From positions 2,232,001-2,296,000 of the forward strand of contig NZ_CP084260.1 of assembly GCF_022879575.1 (NCBI RefSeq): DNA of 64,000 nucleotides. Direction: 5' to 3'. The notes under the pieces were generated by a model. That model saw only the letters and a list, made by a program, of their open reading frames with translations. It searched no databases and had not been told where the DNA came from. This document shows, in pieces, positions 1 through 9,127 of this stretch. A program made the position numbers and the translations under genes. This DNA comes from Caballeronia sp. SL2Y3 (GTDB lineage Bacteria; Pseudomonadota; Gammaproteobacteria; Burkholderiales; Burkholderiaceae). The first letter of the stretch is position 1, and each line of letters opens with the position of its first letter.

Positions 1-23
1 CGGTTCCGCGCCTCTCGTTGAAG

Positions 24-57
24 AACGCTCGCGGGCACGCATGCCGCGGGCGTTTTT
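24..57 (+). terminator. Rho-independent terminator
   Basis: An 11-bp stem (arms 24-34 and 44-54, one G-T pair) is followed by a short T run. It probably ends a plus-strand transcript that enters the window from the left. Confidence 0.7.
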
Positions 58-83
58 CTTGAGCGAGTAACGGCGATATACGG

Positions 84-113
84 TTGACAGTCTTCGAGAT
101 CGCCGCTTATAAT
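84..113 (+). promoter_or_regulatory. Sigma-70 promoter of tRNA-Lys
   Basis: A perfect -35 TTGACA (84-89) and a perfect -10 TATAAT (108-113) are separated by 18 bp. The tRNA begins 13 bp after the -10 box, as expected for a strong stable-RNA promoter. Confidence 0.85.
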
Positions 114-125
114 TTTGCCTCTCTC

Positions 126-201
126 GGGTCGTTAGCTCAGCTGGTAGAGCAGCGGACTTTTAATCCGTTGGTCGCAGGTTCGAATCCCGCACGGCCTACC
201 A
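126..201 (+). tRNA. tRNA-Lys (anticodon UUU)
   Basis: This is a 76-nt cloverleaf. The 7-bp acceptor stem starts GGGTCGT and closes with ACGGCCT. The D-arm, the T-arm (GTTCGAATC) and an encoded CCA end at 199-201 are all visible. The anticodon loop CTTTTAA places UUU at 159-161, which reads Lys codons. It has its own promoter and is followed by a strong terminator, so it is a single-gene unit. Confidence 0.97.
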
Positions 202-209
202 AAGAATTC

Positions 210-241
210 AAAGGGTTACAGGCGCAAGCCTGTAACCCTTT
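210..241 (+). terminator. Terminator of tRNA-Lys
   Basis: A perfect 14-bp stem (210-223 with 228-241) closes a GCAA tetraloop and lies 8 nt behind the tRNA. The T-rich end of the stem continues into TGTCGTTTCT. Confidence 0.85.
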
Positions 242-323
242 GTCGTTTCTGCTAATTAGTTCGCTCGATAGTTCTCTCGACGAACGGACGCTTCTGCACA
301 CAGCCGCAGTCGAGACACCGCAC

Positions 324-740
324 CTACACCGCGCTCACCCCGCCATCCACGGCCAGCACCTGCCCGGTTATGTGCTTGCCCGCATCGCTGGCAAAGAACA
401 CAGCCGCGCCCTTCAGATCTTCGTCGTGGCCGAGACGGCGAAGCGGAATGCTCTCGCACATGCGCTCGACGCCCATCCGGTCGAGCGAACCTTGCGTCAT
501 CTTCGACGGAAAGAAGCCGGGCGCGAGCGCGTTCACCGTGATGCCGTGCTCGCCCCACTCGCCCGCCAGCGTTCGCGTGAAGTGCACGACCGCGCCTTTC
601 GACGTGTTGTACGCGATCGTCTCCATCGTGCCCGGCGCGTTGCCCGCGAGCCCAGAGATCGACGCCACGTTGATGACGCGTCCATAGCGGCGCGGGATCA
701 TGGACAGCTTGCCGATGCGCTGCGTCAGCCGGAAGGATCG
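324..740 (-). pseudogene. Short-chain dehydrogenase remnant, 5' part lost
   Basis: The minus-strand frame encodes the C-terminal half of an SDR oxidoreductase: the NVASISG segment, the catalytic YNTSKGA (Y-x-x-x-K), PGFFPSKM and a closing AVDGG. The nucleotide-binding Rossmann half (TGxxxGxG) is absent. Recognisable homology begins about at TQRIGKLSM; the frame is closed by a stop near 758. A ribosome-binding-like AGGGAAGAGAGG lies just behind the upstream thiolase stop, so the original start was probably close by and an internal deletion removed about 100-130 codons. The gene lies downstream of, and in the same direction as, the thiolase remnant, as in fatty-acid or ketoacyl pathways. It cannot make a working enzyme. 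Confidence 0.8.
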
Positions 741-784
741 CGGAGGCGCGCCGGGTGAGGATCACCGGATGCCTCTCTTCCCTG

Positions 785-1577
785 TCAAAGCACTTCGAAG
801 AGGCCGGCCGCGCCTTGTCCGCCGCCGATGCACATCGTCACGACGACGTGCTTCACGCCGCGGCGTTTGCCTTCGATCAGCGCGTGTCCGACGAGCCGCG
901 CGCCCGACACGCCGAACGGATGCCCCACCGCAATGGCGCCGCCGTTCACGTTGAGCCGCTCCATCGGAATGCCGAGCGTATCCGCGCAGTACAAGACCTG
1001 CACGGCGAAAGCCTCATTCAGCTCCCACAAGCCGATGTCGTCAACCGTCAGGCCCGCTTTCTTCAATAGCTTCGGCACCGCGAACACCGGTCCGATGCCC
1101 ATTTCGTCCGGCTCGCAGCCCGCCACCGCGAAGCCGCGAAACACGCCGAGCGGCGCAATGCCCTTCGATGCGGCGACGCGCGCATCCATCACCACGCACG
1201 CCGACGCGCCATCCGGGAACTGCGACGCGTTGCCCGCCGATATGACGCCGCCCGGCAGCTCGCTGCGAATCTTCGCGACGCCTTCCAGCGTCGAGTCCGC
1301 GCGAATGCCTTCGCCGGCGGCGATGGTCACTTCGCGCCTCACGATATCGCCGGTCGCGCGATCGACGACGCCCGTCGTGACGGTCATCGGCACGATCTCG
1401 TCGTCGAAGCGGCCCGCCTCCGCGCGCCGCTGCCGCGCGCTGCTGGCTGCGCACGCCGTACTCGTCCTGACGCTCGCGCGAAACGCCGTAGCGCTGAGCG
1501 ACCTGTTCCGCTGTCTGCAAAATGCCCCAGTAGATCCCGGGCTTGTTGGCGGTGAGCCACAGGCTTTGGCGGCCTGA
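785..1577 (-). pseudogene. Thiolase (acetyl-CoA acyltransferase) remnant, truncated and frameshifted
   Basis: The C-terminal two thirds of a thiolase are readable: [51 protein letters not shown] (active-site His) and [10 protein letters not shown] (active-site Cys). The N-terminal part with the nucleophilic cysteine is missing, and the frame breaks at about 1577, where sequence from an opposing regulator gene begins. A second lesion near 1419-1432 moves the reading frame (SQQRAAAA is in one frame, EAGRFDDE in another), which needs a +1 or -2 indel. With two independent lesions this is a pseudogene. It was probably co-transcribed with the adjacent SDR remnant. Confidence 0.85.
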
Positions 1578-1961
1578 ATGTTCATGCGGACGTTCGTCGA
1601 TGAAGCGCATATCGTCGGCAAGCAACTCGGCGCTCTGTTGCGCGAGAAGCGGCTCGACGCATTCAGCCTGCGCTATCTGGAAGAGCTGGTCGCGAAGTTC
1701 GCCGATAGCGCCAGCGCGGACGACGCCGCGTCGATGCTGCGGCGCGCGAACACGTCGAAGACGGCTGCGGTGCTCACGCAACGCGAGGTCGAAATTCTCG
1801 GGCTGGTCGCGCAGGCCATGTCGAACAAGCGCATCGCGCTTACGCTGAACGTCACGCTCGAAACCGTGAAATGGAACCTGCGCAATATCTTCGCCAAACT
1901 GGGCGTATCGGGCCGTTACGACGCGATGGTCTGGGTGCGTAAGCAGGAGCTGATTCAGTAG
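1578..1961 (+). pseudogene. LuxR/MalT-type regulator remnant (C-terminal HTH only)
   Basis: About 127 codons remain. They end in a LuxR-family helix-turn-helix: LTQREVEILGLVAQAMSNK, then LNVTLETVKWNLRNIFAKLG. Large MalT-like ATP-dependent regulators end this way, but the several hundred residues of the ATPase and TPR parts that should precede it are missing. A stop codon lies directly upstream at the junction with the thiolase remnant. The 5' ends of both remnants face each other here, so one deletion can explain both losses. A small DNA-binding fragment could still be made, but no convincing ribosome-binding site precedes the first ATG. Confidence 0.75.
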
Positions 1962-2010
1962 GCATCGCTTGCGACTTGTCGTTCGAGACACCTTGTGTCC
2001 CGGTCGTTCC

Positions 2011-2016
2011 TATAAT
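2011..2016 (+). promoter_or_regulatory. -10 box upstream of the WYL regulator
   Basis: A perfect TATAAT lies 30 bp before the WYL gene start. No good -35 hexamer is seen at 16-18 bp, so this may be an activated or weak promoter. Confidence 0.4.
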
Positions 2017-2045
2017 GAGGCGATAACGCCTCAAGGAACCGCGCC

Positions 2046-3146
2046 ATGACCTCCAGTCTCGACGAAGCCATTCTCCGCGTGCTGCCGACGGAACGGGACG
2101 CCGTCTCGTGGCTCTCGACGCCCGAAGTGCGCCGCCGGCTCGAAGAGCGCGGGCATCGCGTCGGATATACGAAAAAGGTGCAGCGCCATCTGAGCGCGCT
2201 GGAAGCCGAGTCGCGCGTCATCTCCACCATCAACGGCCGCGAGTTGCTGTGGCAGCGCAAGCCTTGGCTGCACGGCCTTCAGGAAGGCGTCGGGTTGATG
2301 AGCGCGTCGGAGGCCGTCGCGTTTCATATTCTCCAGCGCTTCGCGGGCAACAAACTGCCGGCCGCCGTCACCCAAGACATCGATCCGCTGTTCAAGGCGG
2401 CAGAAGCGCGGCTGTCGCAGGAAAAAGCGGACAGCCGCATGTATCGCGCGTGGGCCGACAAGATCGATTCCGTGGATGGCGCGTTCACGCTGATTCGCCC
2501 GAAGCTGCGTCCGGAGATCTTCAACACGGTGGCGACCGCGACGTTCTTCGAGCGGGAATTGCTCGTGCAGTATCGCGCCGCGTACCGCAGCGAAAGCAAG
2601 GAAAAGAGCGATGCGCCGAAGACGAAGCGCCTCTGGCCGCTCGCGCTCGTCGAATCGGCGGGCGTCATGTACATGGTCGCGCAGGACCCGCTCCGCGCGC
2701 CGCCGGCCGGCGAAGGCGAGCCGGAATCGGCGCGTGCGCTGTATCGGCTGGACCGCATCCGGTCTGTTACGGAGTCGGGCGAATCGTTCAGCTATCCGGC
2801 GGACTTCCGGCTGCGCAAGTACATCGAGACGCAGCAGGCATTCGACTTTCTGCCGGAACCGGCCGTGAAGCTGGAGCTTGCGTTCGAAGGCAGCGCGGGC
2901 AATCAGTTGCGCGAATCGCCGATGTCGAAGGATCAGCAGATCGACACCCTGCCCGACGGCCGCATGAAGGTGACCGGCACCGTCACGCCGAGTCTCAAGC
3001 TGCGCTGGTGGCTGCGGGCGCTCGGCGCGGGCGTCGAGATTCTTGCGCCGCAAGCGTTGCGCGATGAGTTCGCGCAGGACTATCTGAAGCTCGCGAACCG
3101 CTATCGGCATGCAACGGCACGCGCGCACGCAGGAGAAGCGGCATGA
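2046..3146 (+). CDS. WYL-domain transcriptional regulator (YafY-like)
   Basis: The 366-residue protein starts at an ATG with AAGGAACC upstream. Residues 1-70 form a winged-helix DNA-binding region ([32 protein letters not shown]). The middle contains a WYL ligand-binding domain, with [16 protein letters not shown] matching the family core. The end (about 280-355) looks like the WCX extension. WYL proteins are mostly one-component regulators that sense nucleic acid or small ligands; several control DNA-damage or phage-defence genes. The stop overlaps the start of the sirtuin gene (ATGA), so the two are translationally coupled. Target genes cannot be read from the sequence. Confidence 0.85.
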   Translation: MTSSLDEAILRVLPTERDAVSWLSTPEVRRRLEERGHRVGYTKKVQRHLSALEAESRVISTINGRELLWQRKPWLHGLQEGVGLMSASEAVAFHILQRFAGNKLPAAVTQDIDPLFKAAEARLSQEKADSRMYRAWADKIDSVDGAFTLIRPKLRPEIFNTVATATFFERELLVQYRAAYRSESKEKSDAPKTKRLWPLALVESAGVMYMVAQDPLRAPPAGEGEPESARALYRLDRIRSVTESGESFSYPADFRLRKYIETQQAFDFLPEPAVKLELAFEGSAGNQLRESPMSKDQQIDTLPDGRMKVTGTVTPSLKLRWWLRALGAGVEILAPQALRDEFAQDYLKLANRYRHATARAHAGEAA

Positions 3147-3964
3147 GCGACGAAGCGCTCATCCAGCAAGCGGCTGCGTGGATCGCCGACGCCGATGGCC
3201 TGCTCGTCACGGCCGGCGCGGGCATGGGCGTCGATTCGGGCCTGCCCGACTTCCGCGGACCGGAAGGCTTCTGGCGCGCGTATCCGGCGTTGCGGCATCA
3301 CGGCTTTTCATTCGAAGAGATGGCGAATCCCCAGGGCTTCGTGCGGCATCCGCGTCTTGCGTGGGGCTTCTACGGGCATCGGCTGGCGCTGTATCGCGCG
3401 ACGCAGCCGCACGAAGGTTTCGACATGCTGCGGCGCTGGGGCGCGCGCATGCGTCACGGCGCGTTCGTGTTCACGAGCAACGTCGATGGCCAGTTCCAGC
3501 GCGCCGGTTTCGCCGCCGAGCGCGTCGCGCAGTGCCACGGCGCGATCCACGCGATGCAGTGCATCGACGCCTGCACGAACGACATCTGGCCCGCCGACGC
3601 GTTCGAGCCGGTCGTCGACGAAGGCCGCTGCGAACTCGTCAACGCGTTGCCGCTTTGTCCGCATTGCGGCCGTCTCGCGCGTCCGAACATTTTGATGTTC
3701 GGTGACTGGAACTGGATCGACACGCAATCGGCGCAAGAGGAACGGCGACTTGCGGCTTGGCTTCGAAACGTCGAACGGCTCGTCGTGGTGGAACTGGGCG
3801 CGGGCCGCGCGCTGCCGACGGTGCGGCGCTTCAGCGAACGGCACGGCCCGCGCGTCGTGCGCATCAATCCGCGCGAGTACGGCATTGCGCCGGGCGTGGG
3901 CTTGGGCATCGCAGGCGGCGCGAAGGACACGCTGCTGCGGCTCGATCGCGCGCTGAACGGCTGA
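3143..3964 (+). CDS. Sir2-family NAD-dependent deacetylase (sirtuin)
   Basis: The 273-residue protein has the sirtuin order: NAD-binding [15 protein letters not shown] at about 25-39, TSNVDGQF in place of the usual TQNID, the catalytic CHG, and two cysteine pairs (QCIDAC and CPHCG) that would bind zinc. It would remove acyl groups from lysines, using NAD and releasing nicotinamide; the substrates are unknown. It is coupled by a 4-nt overlap to the WYL regulator, which suggests co-expression. It converges on the YhaN-like gene with only 14 bp between the stops. The Gln-to-Ser change in the TQN motif is a deviation that may alter specificity. Confidence 0.85.
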   Translation: MSDEALIQQAAAWIADADGLLVTAGAGMGVDSGLPDFRGPEGFWRAYPALRHHGFSFEEMANPQGFVRHPRLAWGFYGHRLALYRATQPHEGFDMLRRWGARMRHGAFVFTSNVDGQFQRAGFAAERVAQCHGAIHAMQCIDACTNDIWPADAFEPVVDEGRCELVNALPLCPHCGRLARPNILMFGDWNWIDTQSAQEERRLAAWLRNVERLVVVELGAGRALPTVRRFSERHGPRVVRINPREYGIAPGVGLGIAGGAKDTLLRLDRALNG

Positions 3965-3978
3965 GGACGCCTCGCCCT

Positions 3979-6900
3979 TCAGCCCATATATCTCACGTTG
4001 ACCTGCGGCCCGAACACTTCGCGCACCATGCCGACGAGATGATCGTGGTGGCTCAGAAAAATCACCTGTGTGCGCCTGGCGATATGCGCCAGCACGCGCA
4101 GGCCGGCGCGCGCGCGGCCATCGTCGAAATTGATGAACAGATCGTCCGCGACGAACGGCAGCGCCGATGCCTTCTCGCCGTGTTCCTCCAGCGCCGCGAG
4201 CCGCAGCGCGAGAAAAAGCTGATCGCGCGTGCCCTCGCTCATTCCGCCGATCTCGACATGCGCGCCGTTCGTCGCGCGCACGGCGGCGAGCGCCATCGGC
4301 TGGCGGTCGTAATCGACGACGAGCCGCGAGAACGCCCCGAGCGTCAGCTCCGCGAAGATGGCGCTCGCGCGCGACAGCATCGGACCCTGGCGGCGCTCGC
4401 GGTAACGGTCGATGGCCCACTTCAGCAGCGTCGATGCCGTCTCCACCTTGATGAAGCGCTCGGCGGCGTCGGCCATGGCGGCAAGCGCTTCCTGACGCTT
4501 GGCCTCGGCGCGCGCCGCGTTGGCTTCGCCCGAGATCGCCTTCAATTCACGTTCCGCCGCGTCGAGTTCGGCGGCCAGCGCGGTCGAGACTTTCACCGAT
4601 TCGTTGAGCGCGCTGCTCGTCAGCGACAGTTGCGCCTGCACGTCCGCGATGTCCGCGCCGTCCACTTCCGCGATCAGCGCGTCGAGCGCGAGTCCGTCGC
4701 CGCCTTTGATGAACGCGTCGCGCGCCTCGTTCACGGCGGCGGTCAGGTCGCGCTTTCGTTGCGACTCGGCGATGCGCGCGGCCAGCAGTTCGGGCGTATC
4801 CACGCCCGCGAGTTCGTAGAGCGGGCGCAAAGTCGCGCGCGCTTCGTCGAGCGCAGCCTTCGCGGCGCTCGCTTGCTCGTTGGCGGTCGCCAATTCCTTG
4901 CGGATGCGCTCCGCTTCGCCGCGCGCCACGCACGCGCTCTCCAGCCGCGACGACAGTTCCGCCGAAATGCCGCTTGCTTCGAGCGCGGCAAGCTCACGGT
5001 CGATGTGCGTGGCGAGCCGCGCCGCGTCCGCTTGGAACGCGGCAAGCGACGCGCGCATCGGTTCGATCTGTTGCGAGCGGATGGCATCGACTTGCGCGAG
5101 TTGATCGCCGATTTTCTTCACGATGCCGATGGCCGTTTCCGCCGCCGCCTGCGACTCCGCCGCGATTGCGAGCCCTGCGCGCCCGACCGCCGCCGACCAG
5201 TCGCGCTGCCACTGCTCGAACGACTCGCGCGCGGTCTTCGCGGCGCGTTGACGCGCGATGCTCTCGGCGCGGGCCGCGTCCAGTTGTTCGCTCACGTGGC
5301 GCCGCGTGACCGCTGCCTCGTCGATGGTGCTGATATGGCGCTCGGCGATGTCGCATAGCGCGTCGAGGTCGGCGGATGCATCGGCAGCCACGCCCGCCTG
5401 CGCGAGTTGCCGCGCGAGTTCGGCCCGGCGCGCTTGTGCATCGGCGGATTCGCGTGCGAGTTCTTCCGTGCAGCGGTCGAGCGTCTGCCATGCGGCAAGC
5501 GCCTGATCGCGGCGCGCGAGCCAGGACGGCGCGTCGTCGAGCGCCATGTCCGCGATTTGCGATTGAGCGGCCAGCGCGGCCCACGCGGCGTCGAATTCAG
5601 CGAGCGCCGTCGCGGCATCGCGCGCGGCCTGCTCGCGACGCGCGACGGTTTCCTGTTCCGCCGCCACGCGCCGCTTCAGCGCGACGAGCTGCGTTGCCTG
5701 CCCGACGGAGCCGATCTGACGATCCGCGAGCCCGTCGGCGGCGTGCATCGCGGTTTCGAAGCGCGGCGCGGCTGCGGCGAGCGGCGTCTCGCCCGCGCGG
5801 ATGGCGTGCCACGCGGCGTTGCGCGCATCGCGTGCCTCGCGGACATCGGCAGCCGTCACGACATCGTGCGTCTGCACGAAATCGCCCAGTTCGGTCTGCG
5901 TCGCGTGCAGCGCGTCTTGCGCTTCCTTCAGCCGATCGCCGGCCATCGCGAGCCGCGAGGCCAGCGCCTGCCGTTCGTCGCGAAGCATCGCGATGCGCTC
6001 GGCGGCGGGCAGCGTCATCGCGCGCAATTCGGGCAGCGGCAGCGTCCACTTGCCGAGCGATGCGAGCGCCGCCTGCAAGGCGTGGTCGGCTTCGCGGCGG
6101 GCGTCGTCGAGGCGGCGCTGCGTCGTCGCGGTATCGCGAGACTTCTGTGCGGCCCGCAGCGCCATGCGCAAGCCGGGCGCGACGTCGCAATCGGACAGCG
6201 CGGCGAGCCGCGTCTGCAACGCCGCGATGTGCTCCGCGCTCTCTTGCGCCGCGCGCTCGGCGTTGCTGGCCGCGAGTTCCAGTTCGCCGCGATCGAGCAT
6301 CAGACTCGACACGGTCTGAAGCACGAGCGGTCCGGGCAGCGACTGCCGCGCGCTCGCTTCATCTTGCGGCCAGCCGAGTTGCGCGCAGTCCTGCGCGATC
6401 TGCCGCACGCGCACGGCGACTTCGTGTTCGAGCCGCGCGATTTCGTTCGCATGATTCGCGCATTGATGCCGCGTCCCTTCGAGCGCGCGAATATCCGCTT
6501 CGACCGCGAGCAGCGCCTGATCGATGCGAATCTCGCTCAAGTCTTTCTGCAACTGCTCGACGTCGCGAATGTGCAGATCATGCGCGGTCTGCGCCGACGC
6601 CAGCCGCGTGAGCGCGTTTTGCAGCGTCGCTTCGGCGTTGGCGGGCAGATCGGCGGTATCGCCGAGTGCGCCGAGTTCGGCCGACTTCGCGCGCCAGACG
6701 TTGAGATACGGCGCGGCGCGGCGGATGCGTTCGAGCTTCGCGCGCATGACTTCGAGTTCCGCGCGACGCGCTTCCTGCTCGCGGCTGCGCTCCTGCGCCT
6801 CCTCCACCGCGCCGTGCGCCCGGCGCCACTGCGCCGTCCGCACGCTCGCCGCCTTCAGTTCGGCGGTGGCTTCTTCGTAATGCTTCAGCGCGACGTAGTA

Positions 6901-7443
6901 CGCCCGCTCGCCCGACTTGCGCTTGGCCCAGAGACTGTCGGCTTCGTCGGCGAGACGCTGGCGCACCTCTCCCAGACTCGCGATGCCCGCCGCCGACTGA
7001 AACAGCACCTGCCCGACATCGCTCGATGCGTCGAGAATGCTCTGGCCGCCGCGAATCAGCGCGGTGTGATCGAGGCAGTACATCTGCTCGAAGAAGCTCT
7101 TGTCGGCGGTGCCGAGAAACGGCGCGAGCGCATCGGCGGCGAGCGGGTTGCCGTTCGGCGTCGTGAGCGGCGACTTGCGGCTCTTTGTGCGATGAAATCG
7201 GAGCGCCGCGCCGTCTTTCTCCAGCTTCGCGCCGAGCCGCAGATCGCTTTGCGGATGCAAAAACGCGAGCGACGAGCTATGCGGCATGCCGAAAAGCAGT
7301 TCGGAAATGGCCGTCTTGATGGTGGACTTGCCCGCCTCGTTCGGGCCGACGACGAAATGGAAATCGTGCTCCGCCCGCGGAAATTCGACGGCGTGATCCG
7401 TGAATTTGCCGAAGCGGATGAGATCGAGCTGACTGATGCGCAT
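3979..7443 (-). CDS. SMC/SbcC-like ATPase, YhaN family
   Basis: The 1154-residue protein has a Walker A P-loop GPNEAGKST at 33-41 and an N-terminal AAA region. It then has several hundred residues of Ala/Glu/Arg-rich coiled coil, and ends with an ABC-like segment: GGMSEGTRDQLFLALRLA followed by ADDLFINFDD and the H-loop-like FLSHHDH. This split-ATPase layout is that of Rad50/SbcC and YhaN proteins, which power an associated nuclease at DNA ends. The start lies 4 bp behind the stop of the YhaO-like nuclease, so the pair forms an operon and probably a complex. It is longer than many YhaN proteins, mainly through the coiled coil. Confidence 0.88.
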   Translation of the reverse strand: MRISQLDLIRFGKFTDHAVEFPRAEHDFHFVVGPNEAGKSTIKTAISELLFGMPHSSSLAFLHPQSDLRLGAKLEKDGAALRFHRTKSRKSPLTTPNGNPLAADALAPFLGTADKSFFEQMYCLDHTALIRGGQSILDASSDVGQVLFQSAAGIASLGEVRQRLADEADSLWAKRKSGERAYYVALKHYEEATAELKAASVRTAQWRRAHGAVEEAQERSREQEARRAELEVMRAKLERIRRAAPYLNVWRAKSAELGALGDTADLPANAEATLQNALTRLASAQTAHDLHIRDVEQLQKDLSEIRIDQALLAVEADIRALEGTRHQCANHANEIARLEHEVAVRVRQIAQDCAQLGWPQDEASARQSLPGPLVLQTVSSLMLDRGELELAASNAERAAQESAEHIAALQTRLAALSDCDVAPGLRMALRAAQKSRDTATTQRRLDDARREADHALQAALASLGKWTLPLPELRAMTLPAAERIAMLRDERQALASRLAMAGDRLKEAQDALHATQTELGDFVQTHDVVTAADVREARDARNAAWHAIRAGETPLAAAAPRFETAMHAADGLADRQIGSVGQATQLVALKRRVAAEQETVARREQAARDAATALAEFDAAWAALAAQSQIADMALDDAPSWLARRDQALAAWQTLDRCTEELARESADAQARRAELARQLAQAGVAADASADLDALCDIAERHISTIDEAAVTRRHVSEQLDAARAESIARQRAAKTARESFEQWQRDWSAAVGRAGLAIAAESQAAAETAIGIVKKIGDQLAQVDAIRSQQIEPMRASLAAFQADAARLATHIDRELAALEASGISAELSSRLESACVARGEAERIRKELATANEQASAAKAALDEARATLRPLYELAGVDTPELLAARIAESQRKRDLTAAVNEARDAFIKGGDGLALDALIAEVDGADIADVQAQLSLTSSALNESVKVSTALAAELDAAERELKAISGEANAARAEAKRQEALAAMADAAERFIKVETASTLLKWAIDRYRERRQGPMLSRASAIFAELTLGAFSRLVVDYDRQPMALAAVRATNGAHVEIGGMSEGTRDQLFLALRLAALEEHGEKASALPFVADDLFINFDDGRARAGLRVLAHIARRTQVIFLSHHDHLVGMVREVFGPQVNVRYMG

Positions 7444-7447
7444 CCCG

Positions 7448-8713
7448 TTACTCCGCGTCCGCCAGTTGCGCGATGAGGCCGGAGCGCGCTTCGCTCACGA
7501 GCTTGGCAAGATCGCCATCGCGCACGTAGTCGAGCTTGGGCACGGACTTCTGCAAGTCGCTCGGCGCTTGCGTCGCGAGCGTGATGAGCCTGTCTTTGAG
7601 CATGCCGAGGAATTCGGGATCGGATTCGGCTTCGATCAGAAGCGCGTGAAGATCGGCGAGCGCGTCGCCGCCATCGGCCAGATCCGCTGCGGTGCGTTCG
7701 CGCGTGATCGGCTGCGTCGCGACTTTCACCTTTTCGAGCCACAAGCGGTCATGGCTGATCGCCGCGATCTGCGCGAGCACTTCGGCGCGTAGCTGCTTCT
7801 CGTTGGCGAAGAGTTCGCCGTGCGCCTTCGTCGCGCCAGTGATGCTCACGCGCACCGCATGCGGCACCGGGCGCTCGGCGGCATCCACCAGCGCCTCCAG
7901 CGCACGGCCGGCCGCGCGCGCGACTTCATCGAGCGTGTCGAGGCCGGAAGCATCGACATTCACGGCTTCCCAGCGCAATACGTCGATGAACAGCCGCTCG
8001 ACGCTGACCTCCTCCGCCTCGGACACGCTGACGAGCACCGCGCCGCGCCGGCCCGTCTCGCGAATGGTGCGCCCCTGCAAGTTGCCCGGAAATACGATCG
8101 TCGATGCTTCCTGCCAGATCGCGAATTCATGCACGTGGCCGAGTGCCCAGTAGTGATACTCGCGCGCATGCAGTTCGGCGACCGTGCACGGCGCGTAGCT
8201 CGCGTGCATCGCCGCGCCTTCGAGCGCCGTATGCAGCACGCCGATATTGAAATAGCCGTCGACAGGCGGCGGATACGCGGTCACGAGATTCGTCGTCACC
8301 GCCTTGTCCTTGAAGCTGTGGCCGTGCAGCGCGACCTTCAGCGCGTCGATGCGATATGTCTGCGGCTTCTTCGTCGAAAACGTGTGGACGTTGTCCGGCA
8401 ACTGAAGCTGGCTCGTCATTTCGCTCTCGGCGTCGTGATTGCCGTAGAGCAGATACACCGGAATGCCCGCGCGCCGCAGTTTGCCCATCTCCTTGCAGAA
8501 GAAGATGCCGGTGTTGTGATCGCGCCAGGTGCCGTCGTACAGGTCGCCCGCGATGACCATGAAGTCCACTTGCTCGTCGATGGCGACCGACACGAGCTTC
8601 GAAAACGCCTCGCGCGTGGCGTTGCGCAGCATGTCGGCGGGCGCGTCGGCGTAGGCGGAGAGCCCGTGCAGCGGGCTGTCGAGATGAATATCGGCCGCGT
8701 GAATGAAGCGCAT
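7448..8713 (-). CDS. DNA repair exonuclease, YhaO/SbcD-like metallophosphoesterase
   Basis: The 421-residue protein begins MRFIHAADIHLDSP, and the phosphoesterase signature runs on through GDLYDG, GNHDAES, HGHSF and LGHVHEF, which supply the metal ligands. The start at 8713 is chosen because an AAAGGAGAC ribosome-binding site sits just upstream, although the frame stays open to 8788. It is an Mre11/SbcD-type nuclease paired with the following YhaN-like ATPase for processing DNA ends. The upstream region carries a long inverted repeat (8780-8847) that may control it. Confidence 0.88.
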   Translation of the reverse strand: MRFIHAADIHLDSPLHGLSAYADAPADMLRNATREAFSKLVSVAIDEQVDFMVIAGDLYDGTWRDHNTGIFFCKEMGKLRRAGIPVYLLYGNHDAESEMTSQLQLPDNVHTFSTKKPQTYRIDALKVALHGHSFKDKAVTTNLVTAYPPPVDGYFNIGVLHTALEGAAMHASYAPCTVAELHAREYHYWALGHVHEFAIWQEASTIVFPGNLQGRTIRETGRRGAVLVSVSEAEEVSVERLFIDVLRWEAVNVDASGLDTLDEVARAAGRALEALVDAAERPVPHAVRVSITGATKAHGELFANEKQLRAEVLAQIAAISHDRLWLEKVKVATQPITRERTAADLADGGDALADLHALLIEAESDPEFLGMLKDRLITLATQAPSDLQKSVPKLDYVRDGDLAKLVSEARSGLIAQLADAE

Positions 8714-8779
8714 GGCGCTGTCTCCTTTGAATGAGTGGTCGCGCTTCTCGCGTGTTCGAACGACGATGCTTGCAGACGT

Positions 8780-8847
8780 TCGGGACATTTCGCGTCTCGT
8801 TCGACGCGGTGCCTCGGCCCGCGCTCAAGAGACGCGAAATGTCCCGA
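8780..8847. repeat. 19-bp perfect inverted repeat between divergent genes
   Basis: Arms 8780-8798 and 8829-8847 are exact reverse complements (core CGGGACATTTCGCGTCTC), separated by 30 bp. They lie in the 180-bp gap between the divergent yhaO-like gene and the small ORF at 8894. They may bind a dimeric regulator of both genes or form a large RNA hairpin. No T-tract follows, so a terminator is unlikely. Confidence 0.85.
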
Positions 8848-8893
8848 CACGCACGCAGAATTCGTCAACGTCAACACGCAGCGAGGTAACCCG

Positions 8894-9115
8894 ATGACCA
8901 GTCCCTACACCGCTCATAACGTCGACGCCGCGATCGTGCATCTGGAGCGCGTCTTGTCGGCTGAAGGCGCGAATTCGCTATTCGGCCAGACCTACTGGCG
9001 CAAGCGCGTGCAGCAGGTCAGCGCGACGCGCGGCTTGCAGCGCGATCAGCGCATGCGGCTCGACCGTTTGATGAAACTGCTCGCCTCCGACGAATGCGAG
9101 GCGACATGCCAATGA
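8894..9115 (+). CDS. Small hypothetical protein (73 aa)
   Basis: The frame MTSPYTAHNVDAAIVHLERV...SDECEATCQ starts at an ATG preceded by GAGG. The composition is that of a soluble, charged helical protein: Arg- and Gln-rich in the middle (RKRVQQV, RGLQRDQRMRLDRLM), with one Cys pair near the end, and no signal or membrane segment. It is transcribed away from the yhaO-like gene and converges on rsmA, with 12 bp between the stops. I do not recognise a family. Codon choice resembles that of its neighbours, so it is probably real. Confidence 0.6.
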   Translation: MTSPYTAHNVDAAIVHLERVLSAEGANSLFGQTYWRKRVQQVSATRGLQRDQRMRLDRLMKLLASDECEATCQ

Positions 9116-9127
9116 CGAACCGGCGAA

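Noticed and set aside
5407..7476. 689-codon plus-strand ORF opposite the YhaN-like gene
   Set aside because: The product is Arg/His-rich and resembles no family. Long antisense frames are expected in GC-rich genes, and the minus strand has clear motifs.
2046..8713. WYL regulator, Sir2 and SMC/nuclease genes as a phage-defence island
   Set aside because: All have house-keeping-type relatives, no toxin, methylase or mobile gene is present, and the flanks are core genes. Possible but not supported.
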